Below, piece after piece: positions 41,594 to 51,118 of a stretch of DNA of 64,000 bases. A model generated the notes under the pieces. The model ran no database searches. It saw only the letters and a list, made by a program, of their open reading frames with translations, and was not told the DNA's origin. Position 1 is the first letter of the stretch; every line of letters begins with the position of its first letter. The DNA lies in contig JAKSMR010000008.1 of NCBI GenBank assembly GCA_024400495.1, positions 1 to 64,000 of the forward strand, given 5' to 3'. A program made the position numbers and the translations under genes. Origin of the DNA: Bacteroidales bacterium. Its GTDB lineage: Bacteria > Bacteroidota > Bacteroidia > Bacteroidales > P3.

Positions 41594-42331
41594 ATGTTCG
41601 AATTCTTCAAGAAATATAAAAAAGCCGAACCCATATTTGAAGCCCTCGTCACCGACATGCACAACCACCTCGTCCCCATGGTCGACGACGGGTCGCGCAG
41701 CATGACCGAGTCGCTCCAATGCATACGCACCATGCAGGATCTAGGCTATAAACGCATGTACATCACCCCTCACTTCCAGTTCCCGCGCTTCCCCAACAAC
41801 GAGGAAGACATCAAACGGCGCTTCGAGGAAGTGAAAGAAGCCGCCAAGAACGAAGGCCTCGAGATAGAGCTCATCGCCGCTGGAGGAGAATACCGCATCG
41901 ACGACTCCTTCGAGAAACGCATCGACGACCCGCACTTCCTGCTCATCAACGACCGCTACGTGCTGGTAGAACTCTCCCTCCATCAGCCCCGAATGGGCAT
42001 GGAAGAAGTCATCTTCAACCTTCAGATGAAAGGCTTCGAAGTCATCCTCGCCCATCCCGAGCGCTATCCCTATCTCAATATCCACTCCAAAACAGCCGAA
42101 CACCTGCGCGAACAAGGCGTACTCTTCCAACTCAACGTCCTCTCCCTCGACGGATTCTATGGCGAGGCAGCCGAACACAAAGCCCAGGAGTACCTCAAAG
42201 CCGGATGGGCCGATATGCTCGGAACCGACCTGCACAACACCAAATACGCCGGAGCGCTCATCGAAGCCTCGAAGAGCTGCAAAGTGCGCAAAATCCTTGA
42301 AAAATATCAATTCCTTAATACAGAACTTTAA
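41594..42331 (+). CDS. PHP-domain tyrosine phosphatase (CpsB/YwqE type)
   Basis: 245 residues. Metal-binding motifs of the PHP family: TDMHNHLVPMVDDGS, YITPHFQFPRF, VILAHPERYPYL and LGTDLHNTKY. Homologues dephosphorylate tyrosine kinases that control capsule export. No BY-kinase or capsule gene is adjacent, although a flippase gene lies 5 kb away. It is 6 bp upstream of purB, indicating one transcript. Confidence 0.91.
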   Translation: MFEFFKKYKKAEPIFEALVTDMHNHLVPMVDDGSRSMTESLQCIRTMQDLGYKRMYITPHFQFPRFPNNEEDIKRRFEEVKEAAKNEGLEIELIAAGGEYRIDDSFEKRIDDPHFLLINDRYVLVELSLHQPRMGMEEVIFNLQMKGFEVILAHPERYPYLNIHSKTAEHLREQGVLFQLNVLSLDGFYGEAAEHKAQEYLKAGWADMLGTDLHNTKYAGALIEASKSCKVRKILEKYQFLNTEL

Positions 42332-42337
42332 AGTCCT

Positions 42338-43681
42338 ATGAACACATTGAATGCCATATCGCCCATCGACGGTCGCTACCGCAACAAAGTCGAATCGTTA
42401 GCCAACTATTTCTCCGAAGGCGCACTCATCAAATACCGCGTCCGCGTTGAGATCGAGTACTTCATCGCCCTCTGCGAGATGCCCCTTCCCCAGCTGAAGG
42501 AGATCGACGCCACCTTGTTCCCCAAACTGCGCGCCATCTATCAGAACTTCGCCGACAAAGATGCCGAGGAGATCAAGGAAATCGAAAAGACCACCAACCA
42601 CGATGTAAAAGCCGTCGAATACTTCATCAAACGTCACTTCGACGAGCTCGGACTGGCTCAGTACAAAGAGTTCATCCATTTCGGACTCACCTCGCAAGAC
42701 ATCAACAACACCTCCGTTCCCCTCTCCATCAAGGAATGCCACGAGCAGGTGCTTTATCCTAAATACAAAGCCATCCTCGACCTCCTCGAAGAGAAAGCAC
42801 AGGAATGGAAAGATGTGCCCATGCTCGCCCACACCCACGGCCAGCCCGCCAGCCCCACTTCTCTCGGCAAGGAGATTGAAGTGTTCGCCTACCGTATGCG
42901 CCGCCAGATGGAACAGTTCGCCACTATTCCTTTCAACGCCAAATTCGGCGGAGCCACTGGTAACTTCAACGCCCATCTGGTAGCTTATCCCACCATCGAC
43001 TGGCGCACCTTCGGCAACGAGTTCGTGAAGAACCACCTCGGCCTCGAGCGTCTCCAATACACCACCCAGATCGAGAACTACGACAACATGGCCGCCTATT
43101 TCGACCTCTGCAAACGCATCAACGTCATTCTCATCGACTTCTGCCGCGACATCTGGACCTATGTCTCCATGGAGTACTTCAAACAGAAGATCAAAGCTGG
43201 CGAAGTAGGCTCTTCCGCTATGCCACACAAAGTCAATCCCATCGACTTTGAGAACGCAGAAGGAAACCTCGGCCTGGCCAACGCCATCTTCGAGCACCTC
43301 AGCCACAAACTCCCTATCTCCCGTATGCAACGCGACCTTACCGACTCTACCGTGAGCCGCAACGTAGGCGTTCCCGTCGGACACACCCTCATCTCCCTCG
43401 CCTCGCTGGAAAAAGGTATCGGCAAACTGCTCCTCAACGAACAGGCCTTCTACAACGACCTCGAGAACAACTGGGCCGTTGTTGCCGAAGCCATCCAGAC
43501 CATCCTGCGCAGCGTTGGCTACCCCAACCCCTACGAGACTCTCAAAGGCCTCACACGTACCAACACCAAAGTAACCGCTCAGACCATAAGCGACTTTGTC
43601 GACACCCTCGACGTCGCTCCCGAAGTGAAGGAACGCATCCGCGCCATCACTCCCCACAACTATCTGGGCTACAAACTCTAA
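42338..43681 (+). CDS. purB: Adenylosuccinate lyase
   Basis: 447 residues. It acts twice in purine synthesis (SAICAR to AICAR; adenylosuccinate to AMP). Signature SSAMPHKVNPIDFENAEGN in the fumarase/aspartase superfamily loop, HTHGQPASPTSLGKE, and an N-terminus NTLNAISPIDGRYRNKVESL typical of the short PurB branch. It directly follows the PHP phosphatase gene. Confidence 0.97.
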   Translation: MNTLNAISPIDGRYRNKVESLANYFSEGALIKYRVRVEIEYFIALCEMPLPQLKEIDATLFPKLRAIYQNFADKDAEEIKEIEKTTNHDVKAVEYFIKRHFDELGLAQYKEFIHFGLTSQDINNTSVPLSIKECHEQVLYPKYKAILDLLEEKAQEWKDVPMLAHTHGQPASPTSLGKEIEVFAYRMRRQMEQFATIPFNAKFGGATGNFNAHLVAYPTIDWRTFGNEFVKNHLGLERLQYTTQIENYDNMAAYFDLCKRINVILIDFCRDIWTYVSMEYFKQKIKAGEVGSSAMPHKVNPIDFENAEGNLGLANAIFEHLSHKLPISRMQRDLTDSTVSRNVGVPVGHTLISLASLEKGIGKLLLNEQAFYNDLENNWAVVAEAIQTILRSVGYPNPYETLKGLTRTNTKVTAQTISDFVDTLDVAPEVKERIRAITPHNYLGYKL

Positions 43682-43759
43682 AGACCCTCAGTCGGGACAG
43701 AGCCGACAACCCGTCCCGGCAGACACTTGACAGACTACAAAACCGCTCCTGCCATACTC

Positions 43760-43828
43760 TAGCATCGCTCATTTGCGACGCTAGAGCGGCGCTAGGGCGA
43801 CGTTAATGCGACGCTAATGCGACGCTAG
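43760..43828. repeat. 11-bp-period repeat array 4
   Basis: Six units in phase of the form TAxTGCGACGC: TAGCATCGCTC, ATTTGCGACGC, TAGAGCGGCGC, TAGGGCGACGT, TAATGCGACGC, TAATGCGACGC, then TAG. Lies between purB and the ABC exporter gene. Confidence 0.92.
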
Positions 43829-43881
43829 AACAGCTTTACAGCAAAGAAAGAGACTCTTAAGACCAACAAACTCTCGCAAGA

Positions 43882-45762
43882 ATGAACACCAGCAGAACAC
43901 GACATTTCACCCCACGCCACATCAAGCCCTATTCCTTCAGGGCCGCCGTGTATGGCATATGCGTGATATTGAGTGTAGTGTTCACCATGGCAACAGCCCT
44001 GTCGGTTGCCGACTTCCTTAAGATCCTCTTCGATCCAGCAGCCGAGAGCGCCACGGCAGCAATCCCCACCTCGGGCAACCTCATCAGCCAGGCCCTTTCG
44101 GGACTGTACGTGTGGCTCATCCAGTTTGGAACTATGAAAGCCCTGCTCTATTTCTCCCTGATAGTCTTCGGCCTCTATAGCTTCAAAAACATCTTCACCT
44201 ATTGTGCCGCGGTAGAGAGTTCCATCATTCGCGTGAACATCGTGAAGGACATACGTAACGAGCTCTTCTCCAAATCGATGCGACTGCCACTCTCCTACTA
44301 TGGATCAACACGGAAAGGCGACATTCTTGCTCGTTTCAGCAACGACACAACCGAGTATGACGAAAACGTGTTGGGCTCGTTGCAAACCCTTATCACCTCG
44401 TTGATAGGCATAGTGCTGTACCTATGCATGCTGTTCTATCTCAACACCAAGCTCACCATAATGGTGCTCTGCATGCTGCCCATCGTAGCCTTCGTCATTT
44501 CGAGCATAAGCCGCAAACTGAAACACAAATCAAAAGACATCCAGGAGAGAAACTCCTTCCTGATGTCGATTATAGAAGAGACGATGACCGGACTGAAAGT
44601 CATCAAAGCCTACACAGCCATCGACTTCTCCAACGACAGGTTCCGACGCTATAATGCCGAGTATAACAGGCTCCGTGTGAAGATGTTCCGACGCATCTAC
44701 CTTGCCTCCCCGGTAAGCGACACATTGGGTAACTGCATCGTTATCGCCATCCTCCTTTTCGGCTCATATCTCGTTTTCAACAACGACGCAGGACTTACCG
44801 CCGAGCTCTTCATCTCATACATCATGATGTTCGTCCTGATGATTCCTCCGGCCAAAGACCTCACCACGGCCATTTCGCAGATGAAGAAAGGACGCGCTTG
44901 CGCCGACCGAATCGGCGAATATCTCGATATTGACGAAAAAACCGAACCACGCCCCATAGCAGCACACATGGACGGCGAATTCCTTCAGCATGAGATTGAG
45001 TTCCGTAATGTGAGTTTCGAATACAAAGAAGGCATTCCCGTTCTGGATAACATCAGTTTCACCATCCCGCGCGGAAAGACCGTAGCGCTAGTCGGATCGT
45101 CAGGTTCTGGCAAATCAACTATCGCCGACCTTCTGGCACGATTCTACCAACCCACGAAAGGAGAGATTCTGATCGACGGCACACCTATCTCGATGATTGA
45201 CATTGCCGACTATCGAAGACATATTGGCATTGTCGACCAGGAGACAACGCTCTTCAACGATACCGTTGCAGGCAACATCGCCTTTGGCGTTGACGGCGAT
45301 AACGCCAAAGACAACGAAGCCATCACGACAGCCGCAACGATTGCCAATGCACACGATTTCGTCAAGAATCTTCCTAACGGCTACGACACCAATATCGGCG
45401 ACGGAGGAGGCCGACTCTCTGGTGGACAGCGCCAGCGACTCAGCATCGCACGTGCCATCTTCTCCAATCCCGAGATCCTGATTTTGGACGAAGCCACCTC
45501 AGCTCTCGACACCGAATCGGAACATCAGGTACAGGAGGCCTTGAACAACGTTATGCAAGGACGCACCACTCTTGTTGTTGCTCATCGTCTGAGCACCATC
45601 GCCCATGCCGACGAGATTCTCGTCATTGAGAAAGGACGCATCGTAGAACACGGAACCCATCAGCAGCTTACCGAGAAGAAAGGGCGCTACAGCCAGTTGT
45701 TGGAACTGCAGAAACTACAAGGCTCTAATCCTACAAACGACAGCAGGGAAATAACAGTATGA
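43882..45762 (+). CDS. ABC exporter, fused membrane and ATPase domains (MsbA-like)
   Basis: 626 residues. Six-helix transmembrane domain (about 20-330; first helix AVYGICVILSVVFTMATALSV) and nucleotide-binding domain (about 375-610): Walker A GSSGSGKST, Q-loop VDQETTLFN, signature LSGGQRQRLSIARAI, Walker B ILILDEATSALD, H-loop VVAHRLSTI. Resembles MsbA-type half-transporters that work as homodimers on lipids or drugs; the substrate is not deducible. Its stop overlaps the ATG of the following T9SS cargo gene by 4 bp. Confidence 0.93.
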   Translation: MNTSRTRHFTPRHIKPYSFRAAVYGICVILSVVFTMATALSVADFLKILFDPAAESATAAIPTSGNLISQALSGLYVWLIQFGTMKALLYFSLIVFGLYSFKNIFTYCAAVESSIIRVNIVKDIRNELFSKSMRLPLSYYGSTRKGDILARFSNDTTEYDENVLGSLQTLITSLIGIVLYLCMLFYLNTKLTIMVLCMLPIVAFVISSISRKLKHKSKDIQERNSFLMSIIEETMTGLKVIKAYTAIDFSNDRFRRYNAEYNRLRVKMFRRIYLASPVSDTLGNCIVIAILLFGSYLVFNNDAGLTAELFISYIMMFVLMIPPAKDLTTAISQMKKGRACADRIGEYLDIDEKTEPRPIAAHMDGEFLQHEIEFRNVSFEYKEGIPVLDNISFTIPRGKTVALVGSSGSGKSTIADLLARFYQPTKGEILIDGTPISMIDIADYRRHIGIVDQETTLFNDTVAGNIAFGVDGDNAKDNEAITTAATIANAHDFVKNLPNGYDTNIGDGGGRLSGGQRQRLSIARAIFSNPEILILDEATSALDTESEHQVQEALNNVMQGRTTLVVAHRLSTIAHADEILVIEKGRIVEHGTHQQLTEKKGRYSQLLELQKLQGSNPTNDSREITV

Positions 45763-47513
45763 AGAAACTGATTCTTTTCATTTCTATTCTTTCTGCTATG
45801 CTCCTGCCGTGGAGGGCGGCAGCACAAGTTACCGACACCACACGGCTAGTTCTACAGGCAATCAACCCAAACAATTTCGCCAGCCAGCTGACTTGGAGTA
45901 ATATCGGAGAGGGAGTAACCTACCAGATCTTCCGCAAACTTCCCACCGAGAACGGCTACTCACTAAGAGCTTCCACCCAACAACATATCCTTCTTGACAC
46001 AGTAGAACGCATCATCTGCTATGATACAGTAGCCTATTATCTCACCTGCCATAGAGACGACACCTTGTTCGTATCAAACAAGATAGGGCTTCTCTTCCAA
46101 GACCCCTATCCCACCACAGTCCCCGAGCTGAGAGTGGTCTCTGTGGATGAGGAGTCGCAGAAGATCCATTTCTCGTGGAACCCAAGCCCCGACGCCGACA
46201 TTCTAGGTTATTTCATCTGCCATATCGAAGAGCCAGGCGCGCCATGTATGGGACTAGATACAGTATGGGGTCGGGAGAACTGCGAATATATTGCCGAAAA
46301 TCTCAGCGCCACACAAGTGCAGTCGTTCAGAGTCTACGCCTTCGACTCGTGCTTTACCGCAAGCCCTCTGACGGACAATTGCAACAATATTGTATTGGAT
46401 ATTGACATCGCCAATTGCCAAAGAACAGCAACAGCACGATGGAACGCCTATATCAATATGCCTAGCGGAGTTGACAAATATCTGCTGATGGTACGCTATG
46501 GATCCGGGAGCTATCTGCCAGTAGATAGCGTGACTTCCAGCGACGGTCTGGCATTGTCGTTTGATGTTCCCGAATGGGCGACAGAGACGGCATTCAAGAT
46601 TGCTGCAAAGAACAACGACGGAACCTTGACCGCTTTTTCCAACACGGTTCATCACAATTTCACCTTTGCCGACACCGCCCAGTATGTGAGGATCAACCAC
46701 GCCGACATCAACGAAAATGCCTCTGCGGTAACGCTATACTGCAGCGTTGACCCCTTGTTCGAAACGGCCAGATACTATATATATAGAAAGGTCGGGAACA
46801 GAAACTATTCCTGCATTGCAGAAATACCCTACTCATCTTCTGGGAATTTCAAATATACTGACGAGAACGTCACCCCCTCCTCCAGATGCTATTCCTACAG
46901 AATCGGCGTATTTGATGCTTGCGAAGGGGAACAGAAATATAGCCACGAAACCACGCCCCTTTATCTGAAGATGGAGACTCTGGCAGATGGAAATCTAGAG
47001 TTCCATTGGAACCGATACCGAGGAGAAGGATTTAACGGAGAATATCACCTCCTTCGCAAAAATGAAGGAGACTCCCTTTGGAATATTGTCTGGAGTGGGA
47101 CCGACACATCCTCGACTGAATATATATCCGATCAGGTATTTATAGAGACCCAGCACTACCAGATTGTAGCACTTCTGCAGCACGACACCTTAGGTGCCGA
47201 CAGCGCCCGTTCGAACCAACAGCAGTATTACCGCGAGGCCACGGTATGGGCTCCCGATGTTTTCACTCCCGACCAGAGTGAAAACAACAGATTCTGCCTG
47301 TCCTTCTCGTTCCTTCAGGCCTCCGATTTCTCGCTTCGTGTCTTCAATCGACAGGGTCAACAGGTCTTTTCCTCCACCAATCCTACAGAATGCTGGGACG
47401 GCACAAACAACGGAAGGAAGCTGCCCCAAGGTGTCTACACATACATAGCTTTCTGCCAACACGCCGACCAGACAAGCAAATACTACAAAGGCACTATCCT
47501 TCTGCTAAGATAG
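45759..47513 (+). CDS. T9SS type-B sorting-domain (gliding-type C-terminal) secreted protein
   Basis: 584 residues. Signal peptide MKKLILFISILSAMLLPWRAAAQ. The middle contains several Fn3-like repeats (KIHFSWNPSPDADILGYFI, TARWNAYINMPSGVDKYLLMV, LEFHWNRYRGEGFNGEYHLL). The last 80 residues are the CHU_C/gliding-motility C-terminal domain: APDVFTPDQSENNRF, FSLRVFNRQGQQVFSS, CWDGTNNGRKLPQGVYTYI, YYKGTILLLR. Such proteins leave through T9SS and stay at the surface. The 4-bp overlap with the ABC exporter is unusual for a secreted protein and suggests a functional link. Confidence 0.92.
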   Translation: MKKLILFISILSAMLLPWRAAAQVTDTTRLVLQAINPNNFASQLTWSNIGEGVTYQIFRKLPTENGYSLRASTQQHILLDTVERIICYDTVAYYLTCHRDDTLFVSNKIGLLFQDPYPTTVPELRVVSVDEESQKIHFSWNPSPDADILGYFICHIEEPGAPCMGLDTVWGRENCEYIAENLSATQVQSFRVYAFDSCFTASPLTDNCNNIVLDIDIANCQRTATARWNAYINMPSGVDKYLLMVRYGSGSYLPVDSVTSSDGLALSFDVPEWATETAFKIAAKNNDGTLTAFSNTVHHNFTFADTAQYVRINHADINENASAVTLYCSVDPLFETARYYIYRKVGNRNYSCIAEIPYSSSGNFKYTDENVTPSSRCYSYRIGVFDACEGEQKYSHETTPLYLKMETLADGNLEFHWNRYRGEGFNGEYHLLRKNEGDSLWNIVWSGTDTSSTEYISDQVFIETQHYQIVALLQHDTLGADSARSNQQQYYREATVWAPDVFTPDQSENNRFCLSFSFLQASDFSLRVFNRQGQQVFSSTNPTECWDGTNNGRKLPQGVYTYIAFCQHADQTSKYYKGTILLLR

Positions 47514-47597
47514 ACTCAAAAAAATCCTACAAAGACCGAAACAGCCGGAAGAGTGAGAGTTTTTCACATCGGGATGTTTACAAATAAGTTGAGATCA

Positions 47598-47630
47598 TTG
47601 AGAATATGAAAAAGAATAGCTATATATTTG
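47598..47630 (+). promoter_or_regulatory. Promoter of nadK
   Basis: TTG (47598-47600), 22-nt spacer, TATATTTG (47623-47630); spacing slightly long. Confidence 0.55.
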
Positions 47631-47645
47631 CATTATCCTATACTA

Positions 47646-47676
47646 GATGTTCAATATCCATAAATTATTGAACATC
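47646..47676. promoter_or_regulatory. Perfect 11-bp inverted repeat in the nadK leader
   Basis: GATGTTCAATA (47646-47656), 9-nt loop, TATTGAACATC (47666-47676). It lies downstream of the predicted start site and 37 bp before the ATG. It could be an operator or an RNA hairpin; there is no T-run. Confidence 0.6.
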
Positions 47677-47712
47677 AGATATAGTACACCGGAATAACAT
47701 AACTCACATCGC

Positions 47713-48537
47713 ATGAAGATCGCCCTATATCACCGACAAATTGCCGCCGATTCTCAACAACATCTTGATGAACTGATCCATATACTTGAAGAAAAAGGTG
47801 TGGAAACTGTTGAAATCGACGCCAATAGTCCCTCTGTTGAACAGCAATGGAAGGACTGCCGCCCCGTGGACTTTCTTCTTTCCGTTGGTGGAGATGGAAC
47901 ATTGCTCAGTTCGGTCCATCTCATTGCCAATAGCGGCGTGCCTGTAGTAGGTGTTAATTTCGGCCATCTAGGGTTCCTGACAACTGTAGGAAGAGGCAAC
48001 CTGGCCAAGTTTGTAGACGATCTTCTCGAAGGGAACTTCACCATAGAGGAACGCGCACTCCTTCATATCGAAGGCACAAATATGCCACCCTTTGCCCTCA
48101 ACGAAGTAAGTCTCCATAGAAGAGAAGAAGTGGCGATGCTCCGCACCAACCTCTATGTAGACAATGAGTTTGTAGCCACCTACGATGGTGACGGATTGAT
48201 CGTGGCCACCCCAACAGGCTCAACCGCCTATAGTTTGAGTTGCGGAGGTCCGATCCTCACACCCGACAGCGGCTGTTTTGTCATCACCCCCATCGGCGTC
48301 CATACACTTACTTTACGCCCTATGATAGTGCCCGACACCGCAAGAGTACGGCTGGAGATTGCTCCTGGGCAGCCCAGCTTCCACGTAGCTATCGACTCAA
48401 CTACCGTCATCGTGCCAGGAAGTACTAAAATCGAACTCTGCAAGGAAGACTTCACGGTCAGACTGGTTCGTATGCACGAACAATCATTCTTTACCGCCAT
48501 CCACGAGAAGCTCTCCTGGGGTACTGGTTTAAGATAA
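47713..48537 (+). CDS. nadK: NAD kinase
   Basis: 274 residues. It phosphorylates NAD to NADP. Motifs: LLSVGGDGTLLSSVHLI (GGDGT), VGVNFGHLGFLTTVG, ALNEVSLHR, TYDGDGLIVATPTGSTAYSLSCGGPIL and the C-terminal THE-like PIGVHTLTLRPMIVPD. Full length. Confidence 0.96.
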   Translation: MKIALYHRQIAADSQQHLDELIHILEEKGVETVEIDANSPSVEQQWKDCRPVDFLLSVGGDGTLLSSVHLIANSGVPVVGVNFGHLGFLTTVGRGNLAKFVDDLLEGNFTIEERALLHIEGTNMPPFALNEVSLHRREEVAMLRTNLYVDNEFVATYDGDGLIVATPTGSTAYSLSCGGPILTPDSGCFVITPIGVHTLTLRPMIVPDTARVRLEIAPGQPSFHVAIDSTTVIVPGSTKIELCKEDFTVRLVRMHEQSFFTAIHEKLSWGTGLR

Positions 48538-48811
48538 AAAAGAAGGGGAAAAAGAGGATTGAAAAAACCGCCGAAATTGAAAAAACAAGAGTTCTTAACA
48601 AGTTATTAACCGATGCCGGGACACTAAAAAATAAGCAATTTAACAAATTATAACCATTTTACACACCAGAACCCAAGACAAAGAAACAAAATATTGATTG
48701 TCAACAATAAAGAGCGATCATATCTAGAGAAAAAAGAAGGAAATACGCACAAATTATAAAAAATCAATCACGCCATATATAAAATTATTTTATTATTAGA
48801 GAAAAAATTTG

Positions 48812-48819
48812 TACTTTTG
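48812..48819 (+). promoter_or_regulatory. -7 box of ompA
   Basis: TACTTTTG matches TAnnTTTG. The upstream region is AT-rich without a clear TTG. Leader about 58 nt. The rest of the 346-base gap 48538-48883 is AT-rich and shows no gene. Confidence 0.6.
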
Positions 48820-48883
48820 CAAAATATTTGTGTAAGCAAATAGTACCGAAATTAAAATAATCAACTTATAAATTTAACAAACT

Positions 48884-50149
48884 ATGTTCAAAAAACTCTT
48901 ACAAATCGGAATGCTGGCAAGCGCTATGATGCTGGCATTTGGTGCCAACGCACAGGAAGAGACCAAGACTGCACGTCCTGACTTTCCTCGCGTAGGTTTT
49001 TGGAGCAACTGGTCACTCGGTGGTGAGGCTTCCCTCGCATACCAGACCTTTGCCGGTAAAGATGAAGGCAACGGTAAGGGCGTAGGTCTGAACCTTATGG
49101 CTCAGAAACAGCTCAACTGGGGCTGGACCTATCGTTTATCCATGGGCTTCCCTCTCGCTTTTGACGCTTTCCATCGCGAAGGTGGCAAGAGCTTCAGCGG
49201 CGAAATCATCCCTGGTAACCGTTATTTCAGACTTACCACTGGCGTTGAATACTCCCTCCTCAACGCATGCCGTTTCAACCCCGAAAGACGTGCTGACCTT
49301 TACCTCCTTGGTGAAGTAGGTGCTGCTTTCAACACCGCTTACACTCCTCAGGATGCTGCCGAGAAAGTTGACCCCAACATCGGTATTCTCGCTGAGGCAG
49401 GTATGGGTTTCAGCGTTAAGGTTTGCAAACACAGCAAACTCTACACCGAAGCTCGCGTAAGCCGCATTGGTGATATCTCTCTGGGCAACTTCCCCAAAGG
49501 TATCCTCAGCCCCCGCAAAGCAGGTCACATGAACATGAACATTGCTCTTGGCTATCTCTACAACTTCGGTCTTACCAAGGCTGACGAAGAGATCCTCGCT
49601 CAGAAAGCAATGCTGACCCAGGAGAACTTTGACGCTCTCAACGAGCAGATCAACCAGCTCCAGCAGGAAGTTATCACCTCCAAGAACAACGAGAAGAAAC
49701 TTCAGAACCAGGTTGAAGACCTCGAGCGTCAGCTCGCTGAACGTCCCGTCGTTAAGGGTGACAATGGTCGCGCAGACAGCCTTGCTAAGGTTATCGACGA
49801 CATGAAGGGTGACCAGCTCAACAGCTATGCTCTTCCTTTCTCCATCACCTATGGTGTTAACGAGTATCAGGTTTCCGAAGACCAGTACGGCAAACTCCAG
49901 GCTATCGCAGCTTACATGAAATCCAACGAGGCTAAATTCAAAGTTGTTGGTTTCTGCGACAAGACCGGTAGCGATGCTTACAACATGAAACTTTCCGAGA
50001 AGCGTGCTAACGAAGTTAAGCGTCTCCTCGTTAAGAAATATGGTATTGCAGAAGACAGACTCAGCGTAGAAGCTAAGGGCAAATCCGCTCCTTTCGGCGA
50101 TGCTAAGTTTGACGTAAACCGTCGCGTTTCCGTTTACCGCGCTATGTAA
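48884..50149 (+). CDS. OmpA-family outer-membrane protein
   Basis: 421 residues with signal peptide (MFKKLLQIGMLASAMMLAFGANAQ). N-terminal beta-barrel (about 35-225), coiled-coil linker (about 245-290, NFDALNEQINQLQQEVITSKNN, KLQNQVEDLERQL), and C-terminal peptidoglycan-binding OmpA domain (about 310-421) with the diaminopimelate-contacting Asp and Arg in VGFCDKTGSDAYNMKLSEKRANEVKRLL and FDVNRRVSVYRAM. Codon use (GTT, GCT, AAG, CGT) departs from its C-ending neighbours, as for a very abundant protein. Monocistronic, with its own promoter and an excellent terminator. Confidence 0.94.
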   Translation: MFKKLLQIGMLASAMMLAFGANAQEETKTARPDFPRVGFWSNWSLGGEASLAYQTFAGKDEGNGKGVGLNLMAQKQLNWGWTYRLSMGFPLAFDAFHREGGKSFSGEIIPGNRYFRLTTGVEYSLLNACRFNPERRADLYLLGEVGAAFNTAYTPQDAAEKVDPNIGILAEAGMGFSVKVCKHSKLYTEARVSRIGDISLGNFPKGILSPRKAGHMNMNIALGYLYNFGLTKADEEILAQKAMLTQENFDALNEQINQLQQEVITSKNNEKKLQNQVEDLERQLAERPVVKGDNGRADSLAKVIDDMKGDQLNSYALPFSITYGVNEYQVSEDQYGKLQAIAAYMKSNEAKFKVVGFCDKTGSDAYNMKLSEKRANEVKRLLVKKYGIAEDRLSVEAKGKSAPFGDAKFDVNRRVSVYRAM

Positions 50150-50170
50150 TACGAAACATACATAACGATA

Positions 50171-50209
50171 TAAGAGAGGCATCTTTCCAGATGCCTCTCT
50201 TATTTTTTC
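50171..50209 (+). terminator. Terminator after ompA
   Basis: Perfect 14-bp stem TAAGAGAGGCATCT/AGATGCCTCTCTTA (50171-50202), 4-nt loop, then TTTTTT. Confidence 0.95.
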
Positions 50210-50620
50210 TATACCTATGGAAGGACCGTAGGCTTTCTTTCCGCTTGAACCTGTTTGAAAGCAGAACGCAATACTGCGACAACTCTACAACCGTCATCTG
50301 ACGCGGCTACCGCGGCGCGCTCATCCAGTAGAGCAACGAGTTTGTCTGCTTTGTAGAAGAGGAGACCCCGGGCGCAGTTCCAACAACCTCCCGCTCTATC
50401 GAGGGCGCTGCGTGGACGTGGCTACTCCGCCGCCACGGACGCTACTAGCGGTATTCATCAACGAAAATATGCCTCCGCGACCTTCATCGATCTCGCAAAA
50501 AAAAGCTCCAACTCGCCAAAAAAGACGTCAAAAAAGCACAACTGTTACCTTGGCCTTGTAGAGAAGTGAACTCTCAACACTCTCTGCTATAGCTCGTTAT
50601 GATCTTGACAGGAAAGGGGA
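50210..50620 (+). other. Non-coding stretch with a possible decayed gene
   Basis: No intact gene. One plus-strand frame around 50308-50450 reads protein-like text interrupted by stops (YRGALIQ, stop, SNEFVCFVEEETPGAVPTTS, WTWLLRRHGRY), which could be a decayed small gene of unknown family. Otherwise nothing recognised. Confidence 0.3.
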
Positions 50621-50622
50621 AA

Positions 50623-50771
50623 TGGTTACAAGATACAGTTACAATTAGAAAAAAATGGTACATACACTTCTCTATATACTATATAACTAATTAATTATTA
50701 AATATATATATAATCCAAAGGTGCTATGTAACCCTCTCAAAAATTAACTGTAACCTTTGTATCTGTAACCA
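50623..50771. repeat. Imperfect inverted repeat with TGTAAC boxes around an AT-rich core
   Basis: TGGTTACAAGATACAGTTAC (from 50623) pairs imperfectly with CTGTAACCTTTGTATCTG followed by TAACCA (to 50771). The 96 bases between are nearly pure A/T and hold another ATGTAACCC. Five copies of GTTACA/TGTAAC occur in 150 bases. The rest of the gap to 51045 shows no gene. Confidence 0.6.
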
Positions 50772-51043
50772 AACGCAACAACTCATTCCTCTAAAAAGCA
50801 AACAATCAATGAGGTACGATATCGCAAAACCCTAATCATCCTTTTTGTCTGTCCTCGAAAAGAGGACAAGATGCCCCCAAAACACCCCTTTTCGGGCTTA
50901 AAAAATCACGAATCGGACTCTTCTACGAATGCTTTTCTTTCATTTTGGGCGCATATTAAACGAAATAGCGTTTCTGTGTCTCGACCAAAATCGGAGAAAC
51001 CTACTGCCGACAAGTATATGCCCCCCTAATAATAAGTATATCT

Positions 51044-51088
51044 ATAAAAACAGAAGGGAACACTCTCTACAGTATCGGGTGCTCCCTT
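51044..51088 (-). terminator. Terminator after galM
   Basis: Stem AAGGGAACAC/GGTGCTCCCTT (51054-51088, one bulge) with a T-run on the minus strand (complement of 51044-51050). Confidence 0.75.
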
Positions 51089-51118
51089 TTCAGGCTCTAA
51101 ATAGGCGATCTGAGCGGC

